Shown here: positions 24,961-33,297 of the stretch, piece after piece
How the letters are laid out: every line of letters begins with the position of its first letter
Position numbering within the stretch: the first letter of the stretch is position 1
NCBI GenBank assembly: GCA_964497515.1
Contig: CAZCCV010000002.1
Coordinates: 91,522-155,521, forward strand
Length of the DNA stretch: 64,000 bases
Source of the DNA: CAZCCV01 sp964497515
GTDB taxonomy: Bacteria; Armatimonadota; UBA5829; DTLH01
Direction: 5' to 3'
Made by a program: the position numbers and the translations under genes
The notes under the pieces: generated by a model
What the model was told of the DNA's origin: nothing
Database searches by the model: none
The model's input: only the letters and a program-made list of their open reading frames with translations

Positions 24961-24989
24961 TTGCCACTTTTTTGCCTGTACCTTACAAT
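24961..24989 (+). promoter_or_regulatory. Likely promoter of darA-holB
   Basis: TTGCCA (24961-24966), 17 bases, TACAAT (24984-24989); each element matches the consensus at five of six positions. Start near 24996, about 50 bases before darA. Confidence 0.65.
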
Positions 24990-25046
24990 GTTGTCAACGC
25001 CCGTGTACCGCGCTTAGGTCCTCGAAGGGCAGGGAGGTCTGCTGCT

Positions 25047-25376
25047 ATGAAGATGCTAATCACAATCATTCACGAACGCGACCATCACAGAGTCTCCGAT
25101 ACGCTGTTGACGGCAGGATATAAGTTTACGAAAGTCTCCACCACAGGCGGCTTCTTGCGAGACGGAAATGCCACACTTTTGATCGGTGTGGACGATGATG
25201 ATGTTGATGTCGTTATGGGGCTGGTCAAAGATTCCTGCAAAACCCGTGAGCAATACGTCAGTCTGCCCCCGCCCGATGTAATGCCTGCCGGAACGTTTAT
25301 TCCTAATCCGGTTAGAGTGTCGGTGGGTGGCGCTGTTGTATTCGTCGTCGATGTCGAAAGGTTCGAGCGTCTATGA
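25047..25376 (+). CDS. darA: Cyclic di-AMP receptor, PII-like (DarA/PstA family)
   Basis: 109 residues, exactly the size of the Firmicutes protein. MLITIIHERDHHRVSDTLLTAGYKFTKVSTTGGFLRDGNATLLIGVDD reproduces the family's N-terminus, including the TTGGFL and GNxTLL motifs that line the c-di-AMP pocket, and the C-terminus GGAVVFVVDVERFERL is also typical. It is a trimeric PII-like sensor whose partners are unclear. AGGGAGG precedes the ATG. The stop overlaps the ATG of holB (ATGA), as in the darA/yaaQ-yaaR-holB region of Bacillus. It implies c-di-AMP signalling in this organism. Confidence 0.9.
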   Translation: MKMLITIIHERDHHRVSDTLLTAGYKFTKVSTTGGFLRDGNATLLIGVDDDDVDVVMGLVKDSCKTREQYVSLPPPDVMPAGTFIPNPVRVSVGGAVVFVVDVERFERL

Positions 25377-26389
25377 GTCTGCTCCGATTTGACGAATTGA
25401 TAGGCCAGGATATGCCCTCTGCAGTGCTGCAGAGGGCAGTCCGCGACGATAGAGTATCCCACGCCTATCTTTTCACCGGATCGGAAGGAACCGGCAAGAA
25501 AACCGCTGCACTTGCGTTCGCTGCTGCCTTGAACTGTGAAAACGGAACTGAGACGGGCGATGCGTGCGGCGAGTGTGTTCAGTGCAGCATGCTCAAGCAC
25601 GAAGGCCATCCTGATGTAGAAGTCATCTCCCCGGATGGTGCAATGACGAAGATTCAGCAGATGCGTGAGATGCGTTCAACTGCGCGATATGCGCCTGTTC
25701 GTGGCAGGTTCCGAGTCGTGATTGTCGAACAGGCCGACACATTGAATGATGATTCATCAAACTGTATTCTGAAGATCCTCGAAGAGCCCCCGCGCTATCT
25801 GGTGCTGATTCTGCTGTCGCGAAACCCTGCGTTACTGCTTCAGACTATCAGGTCTCGTTGTGTCAACATTCGTTTTCCAAACTCTTCTCCTGAACTGCTT
25901 CGTGACGTACTGGTCGATCGATTTGGCGTAAGTGCAGAGGAAGCTGAGTTCGCCGCCAGATACTCTGACGGGAGGGCAGGCAAAGCGATCGGAATACTTC
26001 AAAACGAAGGCTTTCACGATTGGCGCAAAAGAATAGCTGATTTGGGCAGAAAGATGGTCTCATCGAATCGCCGTTCGACACTGCGTCTTGCTGAGGATTT
26101 TCGAGATATTGCTAGCGAAGGCAAAACAGACGGAAAGACTCAACGCGAGGCTGTGAAGCCTGTGCTAGATGCCCTAATTGTCTGGTTCCGGGATCTGCTC
26201 AATTTGTCCATTAGAGGTGACGAAGCGGTACTTGCAAATGCGGATTTGAGATACGAAATGTCGATGTTAGAGATTGATGCAAATCGAGTGCTCAAATCTA
26301 TTGAGACACTGCTTTGGGCCAAACGTGCGATTGAAGGCAATGCCAACCTTGAACTCGTTTCGGATGTAGCTGTAATTCGGATGATGTGA
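25373..26389 (+). CDS. holB: DNA polymerase III delta' subunit
   Basis: 338 residues of the clamp-loader AAA+ family. FDELIGQDMPSAVLQRAV, SHAYLFTGSEGTGKKTAALAFA (Walker A-like), a zinc finger with CGECVQCSML, then VVIVEQADTLNDDSSNCILKILEEPP and RSRCVNIRF are present. Walker B is changed to VEQAD, as is usual for the non-hydrolysing delta' subunit. Translationally coupled to darA. It converges on the DUF2723 gene with a 29-base gap. Confidence 0.92.
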   Translation: MSLLRFDELIGQDMPSAVLQRAVRDDRVSHAYLFTGSEGTGKKTAALAFAAALNCENGTETGDACGECVQCSMLKHEGHPDVEVISPDGAMTKIQQMREMRSTARYAPVRGRFRVVIVEQADTLNDDSSNCILKILEEPPRYLVLILLSRNPALLLQTIRSRCVNIRFPNSSPELLRDVLVDRFGVSAEEAEFAARYSDGRAGKAIGILQNEGFHDWRKRIADLGRKMVSSNRRSTLRLAEDFRDIASEGKTDGKTQREAVKPVLDALIVWFRDLLNLSIRGDEAVLANADLRYEMSMLEIDANRVLKSIETLLWAKRAIEGNANLELVSDVAVIRMM

Positions 26390-26418
26390 AGGTGCTATCT
26401 GGAGAGTCTTGCGCGTAT

Positions 26419-28290
26419 TCAATCCAGTAATTTGCATCGAGCGAGCTTTCCATTTGTTTCGGCTTTCTGCGCAGATTTCAGGCCTTCTTTCGCACTGATG
26501 AACTCCCCATTTATGCTGAGTGCCTTTTCGAAATTGGCGATAGCAAGCGATGTCATTCCTGCACTTGATTCCAGTTGTCCAAGCGCAGTATGAAACAGCG
26601 CATAGCGATTCGGGATTTCGCGCACGATGTCGTCGCCACGTATTGAGTTATCGTATATCCTTTGAAGACTATAAGCCGACCACAATCGTTCGTTGTAACG
26701 TATCAAAGCTGGCCAATTGAGCCTCGCAGCCTCAGCCTTTGTATAGACCCTGAATAGTGCGCCTTCTGGAACAAGCGTGTAGTCGCGCTCTATGTAGCGC
26801 ACTACTGCATGAACAGTGTCGCCACCGCCGGTGCATGCGATATATACGGGTCGCTCCGTCATAATAGTCGCAACCGCTTCAGCCAATAGTCTTTCGCCTA
26901 CCACTTCCTGCTTGCTGTATCGCTTGCTGAACTGCTGAGAATGTGTCAGTGCGGGTGACATTTTACAGAGGTCTTGGAAGTAGTATTTGCCTATCCATTT
27001 GTTTGAACCGGATATCCATCCCTTCACGATATTCCGCTCAATCACCAGTACATCCGGTCTAAAGTTCTCTACTACCTGCAGGTAACGTACGCCGTTATAG
27101 GTTGCATCGCCACAAGCGATCAAAAGGGCGTTCGGATCCACTGTTCCTAGAGTGTTACGCGCATAGTCGATCACGAACAGACTGTGCCGTTTGTTCATAT
27201 CTGAAAAGTGACCGAGTGATATTCCTACCACGAGTGCAGCCATCGCCACAGGCAGAAGTCTTGGCATCTGCCGAAACACCGCTATTCGCATTACAGTATC
27301 AATGCCGAAAGCTGCACAGACTGAGAGCGCGATCATCGTGGGAAGATAGTAAGGCTCTATATCCGGAATTGCGTAGTTTATGGAGTAGGCTACGTCCAAA
27401 ACGATTACAGCAAACATAGCGGCAAACACCGCACGCTGACGCAAGAGTATCATCAGCATTCCGATCGGCAACAACCAGATCAGAAATGGTGGAAAGTGTA
27501 TAAGTACAAGCTTGAAAAGTTGTACTATATTTGACAATGCTTCCGGTAACGATGCGCTGAACATTCTGCTTCTAAATGCACTGCCGGTGACGTGCCCGAT
27601 GAAACCAGTGGCTTGGTAAACACTGCCCCAAATTGTTCCCGAGCTGGCTGCCGCACGAATCGGGATATATAGGTATAGAAGCAGTGGCAACAGAAAAGCC
27701 AATGCTGCAGAGAAGATTAATCGCGGGTTTGTGAACACTTTTCTGTTGTGCAGAAAGACTCCAATAGCGATTCCTGGCAGTATCAGAGCTGCAGTCAGAT
27801 GGTTTGTAAGCGACAGCCCAGCAACTCCTGCTAGCCAGACCAGCAGGCGCTTCTCGCCGCTGTTCTTCCAGCGGAAAAACAGAAATAACTCAACAGAGAG
27901 TAGCAGCCCAGTAAGTGCGTGAATCTCGGCGCTGGTAGCGGCATCCCAGAACAAAGGCGATATACCGAATAGGACAGCTACGAATGCCGCTGTTCGTCTG
28001 CGAGAGGTTTCTGATAGCGCCACGAACAGCATAGTTACCGCTCCGGCGGCTATCAATGCATTCATCGCGTTGATTCTCCAAGCTACGGATGCTACCGGAA
28101 TCAGTATCGTTGCCAGTTTGCCGAGAATGCAGAAGAGTGGGTAGCCTGTTGGATGCGCGATCTGCAGCTTATACGCCGCCACGATTAGCTCACCACTGTC
28201 CATCGTGTACACGGTCGGACACATCGTTCCGAGATACAACGCCGACATCGCCAGGAACACGATAGCGGCGCCCAGTTTTTTGCTGAGCAT
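26419..28290 (-). CDS. DUF2723 membrane protein (TMEM260/protein O-mannosyltransferase-like) with TPR tail
   Basis: 623 residues. The N-terminal DUF2723 block is clear (LYLGTMCPTVYTMDSGELIVAAYKLQIAHPTGYPLF; an acidic residue after the first membrane helix is the catalytic position in GT-C enzymes). About ten to twelve membrane helices run to residue 350, followed by an extracytoplasmic region and a short TPR-like C-terminus (YALFHTALGQLESSAGMTSLAIANFEKAL). The human relative TMEM260 adds O-mannose to proteins, so a polyprenyl-sugar-dependent glycosyltransferase is likely here. A GH130-type gene lies divergently beside it. Confidence 0.78.
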   Translation of the reverse strand: MLSKKLGAAIVFLAMSALYLGTMCPTVYTMDSGELIVAAYKLQIAHPTGYPLFCILGKLATILIPVASVAWRINAMNALIAAGAVTMLFVALSETSRRRTAAFVAVLFGISPLFWDAATSAEIHALTGLLLSVELFLFFRWKNSGEKRLLVWLAGVAGLSLTNHLTAALILPGIAIGVFLHNRKVFTNPRLIFSAALAFLLPLLLYLYIPIRAAASSGTIWGSVYQATGFIGHVTGSAFRSRMFSASLPEALSNIVQLFKLVLIHFPPFLIWLLPIGMLMILLRQRAVFAAMFAVIVLDVAYSINYAIPDIEPYYLPTMIALSVCAAFGIDTVMRIAVFRQMPRLLPVAMAALVVGISLGHFSDMNKRHSLFVIDYARNTLGTVDPNALLIACGDATYNGVRYLQVVENFRPDVLVIERNIVKGWISGSNKWIGKYYFQDLCKMSPALTHSQQFSKRYSKQEVVGERLLAEAVATIMTERPVYIACTGGGDTVHAVVRYIERDYTLVPEGALFRVYTKAEAARLNWPALIRYNERLWSAYSLQRIYDNSIRGDDIVREIPNRYALFHTALGQLESSAGMTSLAIANFEKALSINGEFISAKEGLKSAQKAETNGKLARCKLLD

Positions 28291-28435
28291 CTGAGCCCTC
28301 CCTCAGTTGGCTAGTTCTAATCATCGGCAGATTGCCCGTAACAGTGCAGATTGCGCAAAAAATGTCCAAGCACTAATGCCGGTTTTTCAGTTTGCTCCCG
28401 CTTGAAAGATCGAAATAGCAGAGCTTCACGCTCGC

Positions 28436-28452
28436 TTGGCACGAGTACTGCA
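28436..28452 (+). promoter_or_regulatory. Sigma-54 promoter upstream of the GH130 gene
   Basis: TTGGCACGAGTACTGCA matches the sigma-54 consensus at 16 of 17 positions, with exactly ten bases between GG and GC. The only deviation is C for the first T of the -12 TTGC. The start would be near 28462, about 110 bases before the GTG used for the GH130-like gene. Small hairpins occur in the leader (AGACC/GGTCT and CAGGGA/TCCCTG). Confidence 0.7.
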
Positions 28453-28569
28453 GAGTTTTTGAACAGAAGTTCCCTCATAGAGCAGTAGACCGATTTGCTG
28501 GTCTCGACAGTGTAAGTGCGAAACGATAGCAGGGAAAAGATCCCTGAGCGTTTTCTAGAGAGGACTAAA

Positions 28570-29778
28570 GTGAACGCAGGCTGGAGCACTGGACTCATTG
28601 TAGAGCGCCTGAATGACGGATTGCCGCTCATTTCAGCCGACCCTAACGGTTGGGACAGCGGATTCACGCTGAATCCCGCTGCAATCCGGCTCGACAGGTC
28701 ACCTCTAAACGACTTTCTCATCAGCGGAATGCTTGGTCCGGACGCTTTGTCCGACAGCAGGTTATCTGATGGGGTTGTCGTGGTGTACTACCGCGGTATT
28801 CCCAGCCAGAGCCCTGCAGATAAGAACCTGAGGTCTTCGGTCGGTATGGCTGTGTTCACTCCGGATATGCACTTAATCAAACGGTTTAGAGACCCAGTGG
28901 TACTTCCCACAAACGATCCCACGGGTTACGATTATCAAGGTGTAGAAGATCAGCGCATAGCGCGAATCGGCGACACCTTCTATATGCTGTACTGCGGATA
29001 TAACCCAAACCTTCCACCCTGGCACAATATCCACATCTGTATGGCCAAGTCGAAGGATCTCATCAATTGGACGAAGTTGGGGCCAGTGAGAGGGAACGTA
29101 AACGATGTTCCCAACAAAGATGCCGTGATGCTCGGTGAACCTGTAGACGGTAACTACTTCATGCTTCATCGCCCTTGTATTGGAGAACAGGGCCGCCTGA
29201 GCATTTCTCTTGCCATAAGCGACTCACCCACAGGCGTCTGGAGAGACCTTGGGGTCATAATGCGACCAATCCGACACCCAAAGTACTCTTGTTCGTGGGT
29301 TGGAGCTGGTTCCACGCCAATTGCTCTCGGAGACGGACGGTTTCTGTGTGATTATCACACGGGCAATTACTATTCGTCTGGAGAGAGAGACTACTTCGTC
29401 AGCTTTGCAGTGTTGAACTTCAACAACTTCGACATTTGTCGCTCAGAACAGATAGTTGAAAGCCGCTGTGAAGCCGTGATTGTGCCCGAAACTGAATACG
29501 AGCTCAATTCGCCGTGGCCACACGACAAAAACCTAAATTGCGTCTTTCCATGCGGTAGCTATAGCCGCGATGGTGATATAGTACTCATCTACGGCGGTGC
29601 AGATGCCTACGTGCTCGCCGCTCGACTAAAGAAAAACGAGCTCATCTCGCATTTGGATGCAATAGCCGCTTTCCGCAGCACACAATACTTGCGGGGAAGT
29701 AGTGACGCTCGCGTGCCGAAAAGTAGGCAGGTGTATTCAGGAATCTCCCAGAACCTCGCTGACACCGTCAAAGAATAG
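28570..29778 (+). CDS. GH130-like beta-mannoside phosphorylase/hydrolase
   Basis: 402 residues from a GTG with GAGAGG seven bases ahead; the frame is open back to a GTG at 28516 without a ribosome site. Five-bladed beta-propeller features of GH130 are seen: NPAAIRLD, the GVEDQRIARIGDTFYMLYCGY block with the catalytic-Asp context (usually G-x-E-D-P-R), CMAKSKDLINWTKLG, HRPCIG, WVGAGSTPI, and LIYGGADAYVLAARL near the end. The family phosphorolyses or hydrolyses beta-mannosides. No signal peptide, so it is cytoplasmic. Substrate not determinable. A sigma-54 site lies upstream. Confidence 0.8.
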   Translation: MNAGWSTGLIVERLNDGLPLISADPNGWDSGFTLNPAAIRLDRSPLNDFLISGMLGPDALSDSRLSDGVVVVYYRGIPSQSPADKNLRSSVGMAVFTPDMHLIKRFRDPVVLPTNDPTGYDYQGVEDQRIARIGDTFYMLYCGYNPNLPPWHNIHICMAKSKDLINWTKLGPVRGNVNDVPNKDAVMLGEPVDGNYFMLHRPCIGEQGRLSISLAISDSPTGVWRDLGVIMRPIRHPKYSCSWVGAGSTPIALGDGRFLCDYHTGNYYSSGERDYFVSFAVLNFNNFDICRSEQIVESRCEAVIVPETEYELNSPWPHDKNLNCVFPCGSYSRDGDIVLIYGGADAYVLAARLKKNELISHLDAIAAFRSTQYLRGSSDARVPKSRQVYSGISQNLADTVKE

Positions 29779-29785
29779 CCGAAGA

Positions 29786-30763
29786 CTACATCGCTAGAGG
29801 TTCCACAAGCTGTAGAATGTCTTTTCTGAGCTCGACTGGTGAATTCATGACTTCCTCAAGTTCTCTGTGTTCGATCCGATCCGAATGCAAACACATCATT
29901 TTTCCCGACACTCCTCGCATCAACTGAGAGACGGCAGCAGCTCCAAATCTGGTTCCTAACAGTCTATCGAATGCGGTGGGGGAACCCCCTCGTTGAACAT
30001 GACCCAAAACGGTAATTCTAGGGTCATAGCCAGCGTCCCTTATCGCTTTTGAGATCACTTCTCTTACAGGGGTCTCACAGTCCATGCAAGCACCCTCTGC
30101 CACCATCACTATGTAGTGTGGTTTTCCACGCAGGAATGCCGACTTAACACATTTGGAAATCGCTGCAATGTCGACCTTGGTATTTGGGAGGATTATCTGC
30201 TCGGCTCCTCCTGCCACTCCTGCCATTAGTGCCAGATAACCGTGTTTTCGCCCCATAACCTCGATCACAAATGCACGCTGGTGTGCACTTGCGGTGTCTT
30301 TGATCTTATCTACGGCATCAAGAATAGTATTGAGAGCAGTATCAACTCCGATTGCCATCTCGGTTAGAGGGACGTCGTTATCGATCGAAGCAGGCACGCC
30401 TATGGTCGGCACACCTAGTTCGTGCAGCGTCTTTGCTCCGCGCAGTGAACCGTCTCCACCGATTACCACAACACCCTCGACACCCCAGGCAGAGAGCGTA
30501 TCAAGCGCCTTCTGTTGCCCTTCTTCTTCGTAGAAGCCATTAGCACGCGCAGACATAAGCATCGTGCCACCTTGCCTCAGAATGCCGCCTACGGTTCGGC
30601 TGTCCATCTCTATAACATCATTTGAAATCAGGCCGGCAAATCCGCGCCTAATCCCCATCATACTTGCACCGTGAGCCAGCCCCGTGCGGACGACAGACCT
30701 GACACAGGCGTTCATTCCGGAAGCGTCTCCACCACTTGTAATTACAGCGATTCGTTTAAGCAT
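29786..30763 (-). CDS. pfkA: 6-Phosphofructokinase
   Basis: 325 residues, normal for bacterial PfkA. ITSGGDASGMNACVR (usually GGDAPGMNA), GFAGLI, IGGDGSLRGAK, and IDNDVPLTEMAIGVDTALNT are present. GGDGS marks the ATP-dependent rather than the pyrophosphate-dependent kind. The active-site loop reads PASIDND where PGTIDND is usual, a mild change next to the catalytic Asp. It commits fructose-6-phosphate to glycolysis, feeding the PDH complex. The GH130 gene converges on it with a 7-base gap. Confidence 0.92.
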   Translation of the reverse strand: MLKRIAVITSGGDASGMNACVRSVVRTGLAHGASMMGIRRGFAGLISNDVIEMDSRTVGGILRQGGTMLMSARANGFYEEEGQQKALDTLSAWGVEGVVVIGGDGSLRGAKTLHELGVPTIGVPASIDNDVPLTEMAIGVDTALNTILDAVDKIKDTASAHQRAFVIEVMGRKHGYLALMAGVAGGAEQIILPNTKVDIAAISKCVKSAFLRGKPHYIVMVAEGACMDCETPVREVISKAIRDAGYDPRITVLGHVQRGGSPTAFDRLLGTRFGAAAVSQLMRGVSGKMMCLHSDRIEHRELEEVMNSPVELRKDILQLVEPLAM

Positions 30764-31040
30764 AGTTTTGTACCATTTGAGGGTTCGCCGCCTGTGTCAA
30801 AGGTTCCTGCATAACTGGCCGGGAAATAGAGTCATTTTCCGTTAGCACAGCAGCATTTGATTCTGTCCAGTTCATCCATATTCGGGAAATTGTCGATCAA
30901 CTGGCTGATGGGTTTGTATGAAGCGATTTAGGGTATATAGCTGCCTGAGCCCGCTTCGAGAGTATAGAATACCTGCGGCGGCAGCCGAAAAGTATTGCTC
31001 TGTATCCACACAGGCGCGGGCCCTCGCAGAGGAGACGAAC

Positions 31041-31517
31041 GTGCAGCGAACCCAGCAAGGTGGAATAGTGCTGGCGAGGCTCGATGATGTAGTGAGGTGG
31101 GCTGAACGATCATCGCTCTGGCCGCTGATGATGGGGCTCGCATGCTGCGCTATCGAAATGATGGCTACAGCAGCATCTCGGTACGATATCGCCAGATTTG
31201 GGGCGGAACTCTTCCGTCCATCGCCACGCCAGGCAGACCTTATGATTGTTTCAGGCCGTCTGTGCCTCAAAATGATCCCCGTGGCCAGAAGACTCTACGA
31301 CCAAATGCCCGAGCCGAAATGGGTGGTCTCTATGGGCGCGTGCGCGTCGACATCAGGGTTGTTCAGCAACTATGCAGTGCTAAACGGTGTCGACAAAATG
31401 CTTCCAGTTGATGTCTACATCCCAGGATGTCCACCGAGTCCTGATATGTTGCTTCAAGCACTCGTACGCCTTCAAGACAAGATTCGGAGCGGAGAAGCTC
31501 CGGGACGCGAAGTATGA
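31041..31517 (+). CDS. nuoB: NADH-quinone oxidoreductase subunit B
   Basis: 158 residues from a GTG with GAGGAG six bases ahead; the frame is open further up to 30918 but without family likeness. NuoB carries the N2 4Fe-4S cluster that reduces quinone. The ligands are the adjacent cysteines in GLACCAIEMM, one in GACASTSG and one in PGCPPSPD. The stop overlaps the ATG of nuoCD (ATGA). No nuoA precedes it. Confidence 0.93.
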   Translation: MQRTQQGGIVLARLDDVVRWAERSSLWPLMMGLACCAIEMMATAASRYDIARFGAELFRPSPRQADLMIVSGRLCLKMIPVARRLYDQMPEPKWVVSMGACASTSGLFSNYAVLNGVDKMLPVDVYIPGCPPSPDMLLQALVRLQDKIRSGEAPGREV

Positions 31518-33277
31518 CCCAGTCTGTTATCACAAAAGACAAAGTGCCAGAAGCGGTTCAGCGTGCCCGAGAGTTGGGAAGCCGTGATTCTACACTATAT
31601 GCGGCATGCGAAGCCGTAGAACCGCTCTGCCGCGCCATGCGCCGTGACCAAACTCTGAACTTCAACTTTCTTGCAGATATAACTGCTGTAGACTATTACA
31701 CTCGTTCACCCAGATTCGACGTTGTCTACCGAATACACTCAATTCCAGACGGACGGCGACTCTGTATTAAGACTGCAGTAGATGCTGATGACGCAGTGGA
31801 GAGCGTGACATCTATCTGGAAGAATGCAAACTGGCTGGAACGTGAAGTCTACGATATGTTCGGCATACGATTCAACGGACACCCCGATCTGCGCCGTATT
31901 CTGATGCCTGCAAACTGGATTGGTCATCCCTTCAGAAAGGATCATCCGCTCGGCGGAGAGGAAGTTCAGTTTACAACTAACACTGGAGACATAATTCCTC
32001 AGACTGACTTCTTAAACGAATGCTTTGATGGGATGGATTTTGCAGGTTGGGTGGAGCAGGGGGACACCATAAACACAAATGCAGGTGCGGCCCGAATGCT
32101 CAAATACGAGGAAGAGGGCAAGCTGGTGTTAAACCTCGGTCCCCAGCACCCCAGCACCCACGGAGTCCTGAGAGTCATTTTGGCGCTGGATGGTGAGTCC
32201 GTTGTCGATGCAGATCTCGACATCGGTTACGTACATACCGGCATAGAGAAACAAGCTGAGCACTTAACATATCAGCAGGCTGTTACAGTCACCGACCGAA
32301 TGGATTATGTTGCTCCACTGATGAATAACCTTGCGTATGTGCTTTCTGTGGAGAAGCTGCTCGGCATTGAAATCCCGCCTCGTGGTCAGTACCTGAGGGT
32401 GCTTCTGAATGAGCTTACCAGAATAGCAAGTCATCTTGTATGGCTTGGTACTCACGGTTTGGAGTTAGGCGCAAATACTCTGTTCCTCTATTGTTTTCGC
32501 GAAAGAGAGCTACTACTAGATATTTTTGAGCTGCTCTCTGGGCAGCGAATGATGACCAGTTGGATCAACGTCGGCGGCCTGCGTGATGATATCCCGCACG
32601 GCTTCATCGATATGGTTCGCCATTTCGTGGATACTTTTCCAGATAAACTGGGCGATTACCATGCGCTTCTAACTCGCAACCCCATTTGGGTGAAGCGAAC
32701 ACACGGCATAGGTTATCTTAGCGCTGAGGATGCTCTCGCCTATGGTGTCTCCGGTCCTATCCTTCGTGCTGCTGGTGTTGCGTTCGACTGCCGTAAGGCT
32801 TGGCCGTACAGTTCTTACGAAGACTTCGATTTCGATATTCCAGTTGGTAAGAACAGTGATGTATACGACAGATACCTGGTGCGTATGGAGGAGATGCGGC
32901 AGAGCTTGAGAATCATCGAGCAGGTGCTATCCAAGCTCCCATCTGGCAATTACCGCGTTGAAGACTACAAAGTCGTTCTGCCTCCCAGACAACGTCTAGA
33001 TGTGAGTATGGAGGCTCTAATCTATCATTTTCTCGTTGCTACTCAGGGATTCTTCACACCTGCCGGGGATGCCTACGTAAGCTGTGAGGGTTCGCGCGGG
33101 GAGACGGGGTTTTATGTTGTGAGCGATGGTGGAACGAAGCCATACCGAATGCATATGCGTTCGGCGTCGCTCTCCACCCTTCAGAGTATGCCGCTTATGG
33201 TGCGCGGACAGCTTTTAGCAGACGTAATCTCCGTGCTTGGCAGCATCGATATGGTCATGGGAGAAGTGGATAGATAG
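31514..33277 (+). CDS. nuoCD: NADH-quinone oxidoreductase fused subunits C and D
   Basis: 587 residues. Residues about 1-165 are NuoC (SVTSIWKNANWLEREVYDMFGIRFNGHPDLRRILMP). After a linker, residues about 195-587 are NuoD (LNLGPQHPSTHGVLRVILALDGE, DRMDYVAPLMNN, ending VMGEVDR). The fusion is as in E. coli. NuoD shapes the quinone site together with NuoB. Coupled to nuoB by a 4-base overlap, with nuoG 20 bases later. NuoE and NuoF, usual between D and G, are absent here. Confidence 0.94.
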   Translation: MTQSVITKDKVPEAVQRARELGSRDSTLYAACEAVEPLCRAMRRDQTLNFNFLADITAVDYYTRSPRFDVVYRIHSIPDGRRLCIKTAVDADDAVESVTSIWKNANWLEREVYDMFGIRFNGHPDLRRILMPANWIGHPFRKDHPLGGEEVQFTTNTGDIIPQTDFLNECFDGMDFAGWVEQGDTINTNAGAARMLKYEEEGKLVLNLGPQHPSTHGVLRVILALDGESVVDADLDIGYVHTGIEKQAEHLTYQQAVTVTDRMDYVAPLMNNLAYVLSVEKLLGIEIPPRGQYLRVLLNELTRIASHLVWLGTHGLELGANTLFLYCFRERELLLDIFELLSGQRMMTSWINVGGLRDDIPHGFIDMVRHFVDTFPDKLGDYHALLTRNPIWVKRTHGIGYLSAEDALAYGVSGPILRAAGVAFDCRKAWPYSSYEDFDFDIPVGKNSDVYDRYLVRMEEMRQSLRIIEQVLSKLPSGNYRVEDYKVVLPPRQRLDVSMEALIYHFLVATQGFFTPAGDAYVSCEGSRGETGFYVVSDGGTKPYRMHMRSASLSTLQSMPLMVRGQLLADVISVLGSIDMVMGEVDR

Positions 33278-33297
33278 GCTCAGAGGCTGAATCAGTT

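Noticed and set aside
30918..31040. Upstream extension of nuoB, or a hidden nuoA in the 277-base gap before it
   Set aside because: The extension lacks NuoB likeness and the GTG at 31041 has GAGGAG; no membrane helices of NuoA are seen in any frame of the gap.
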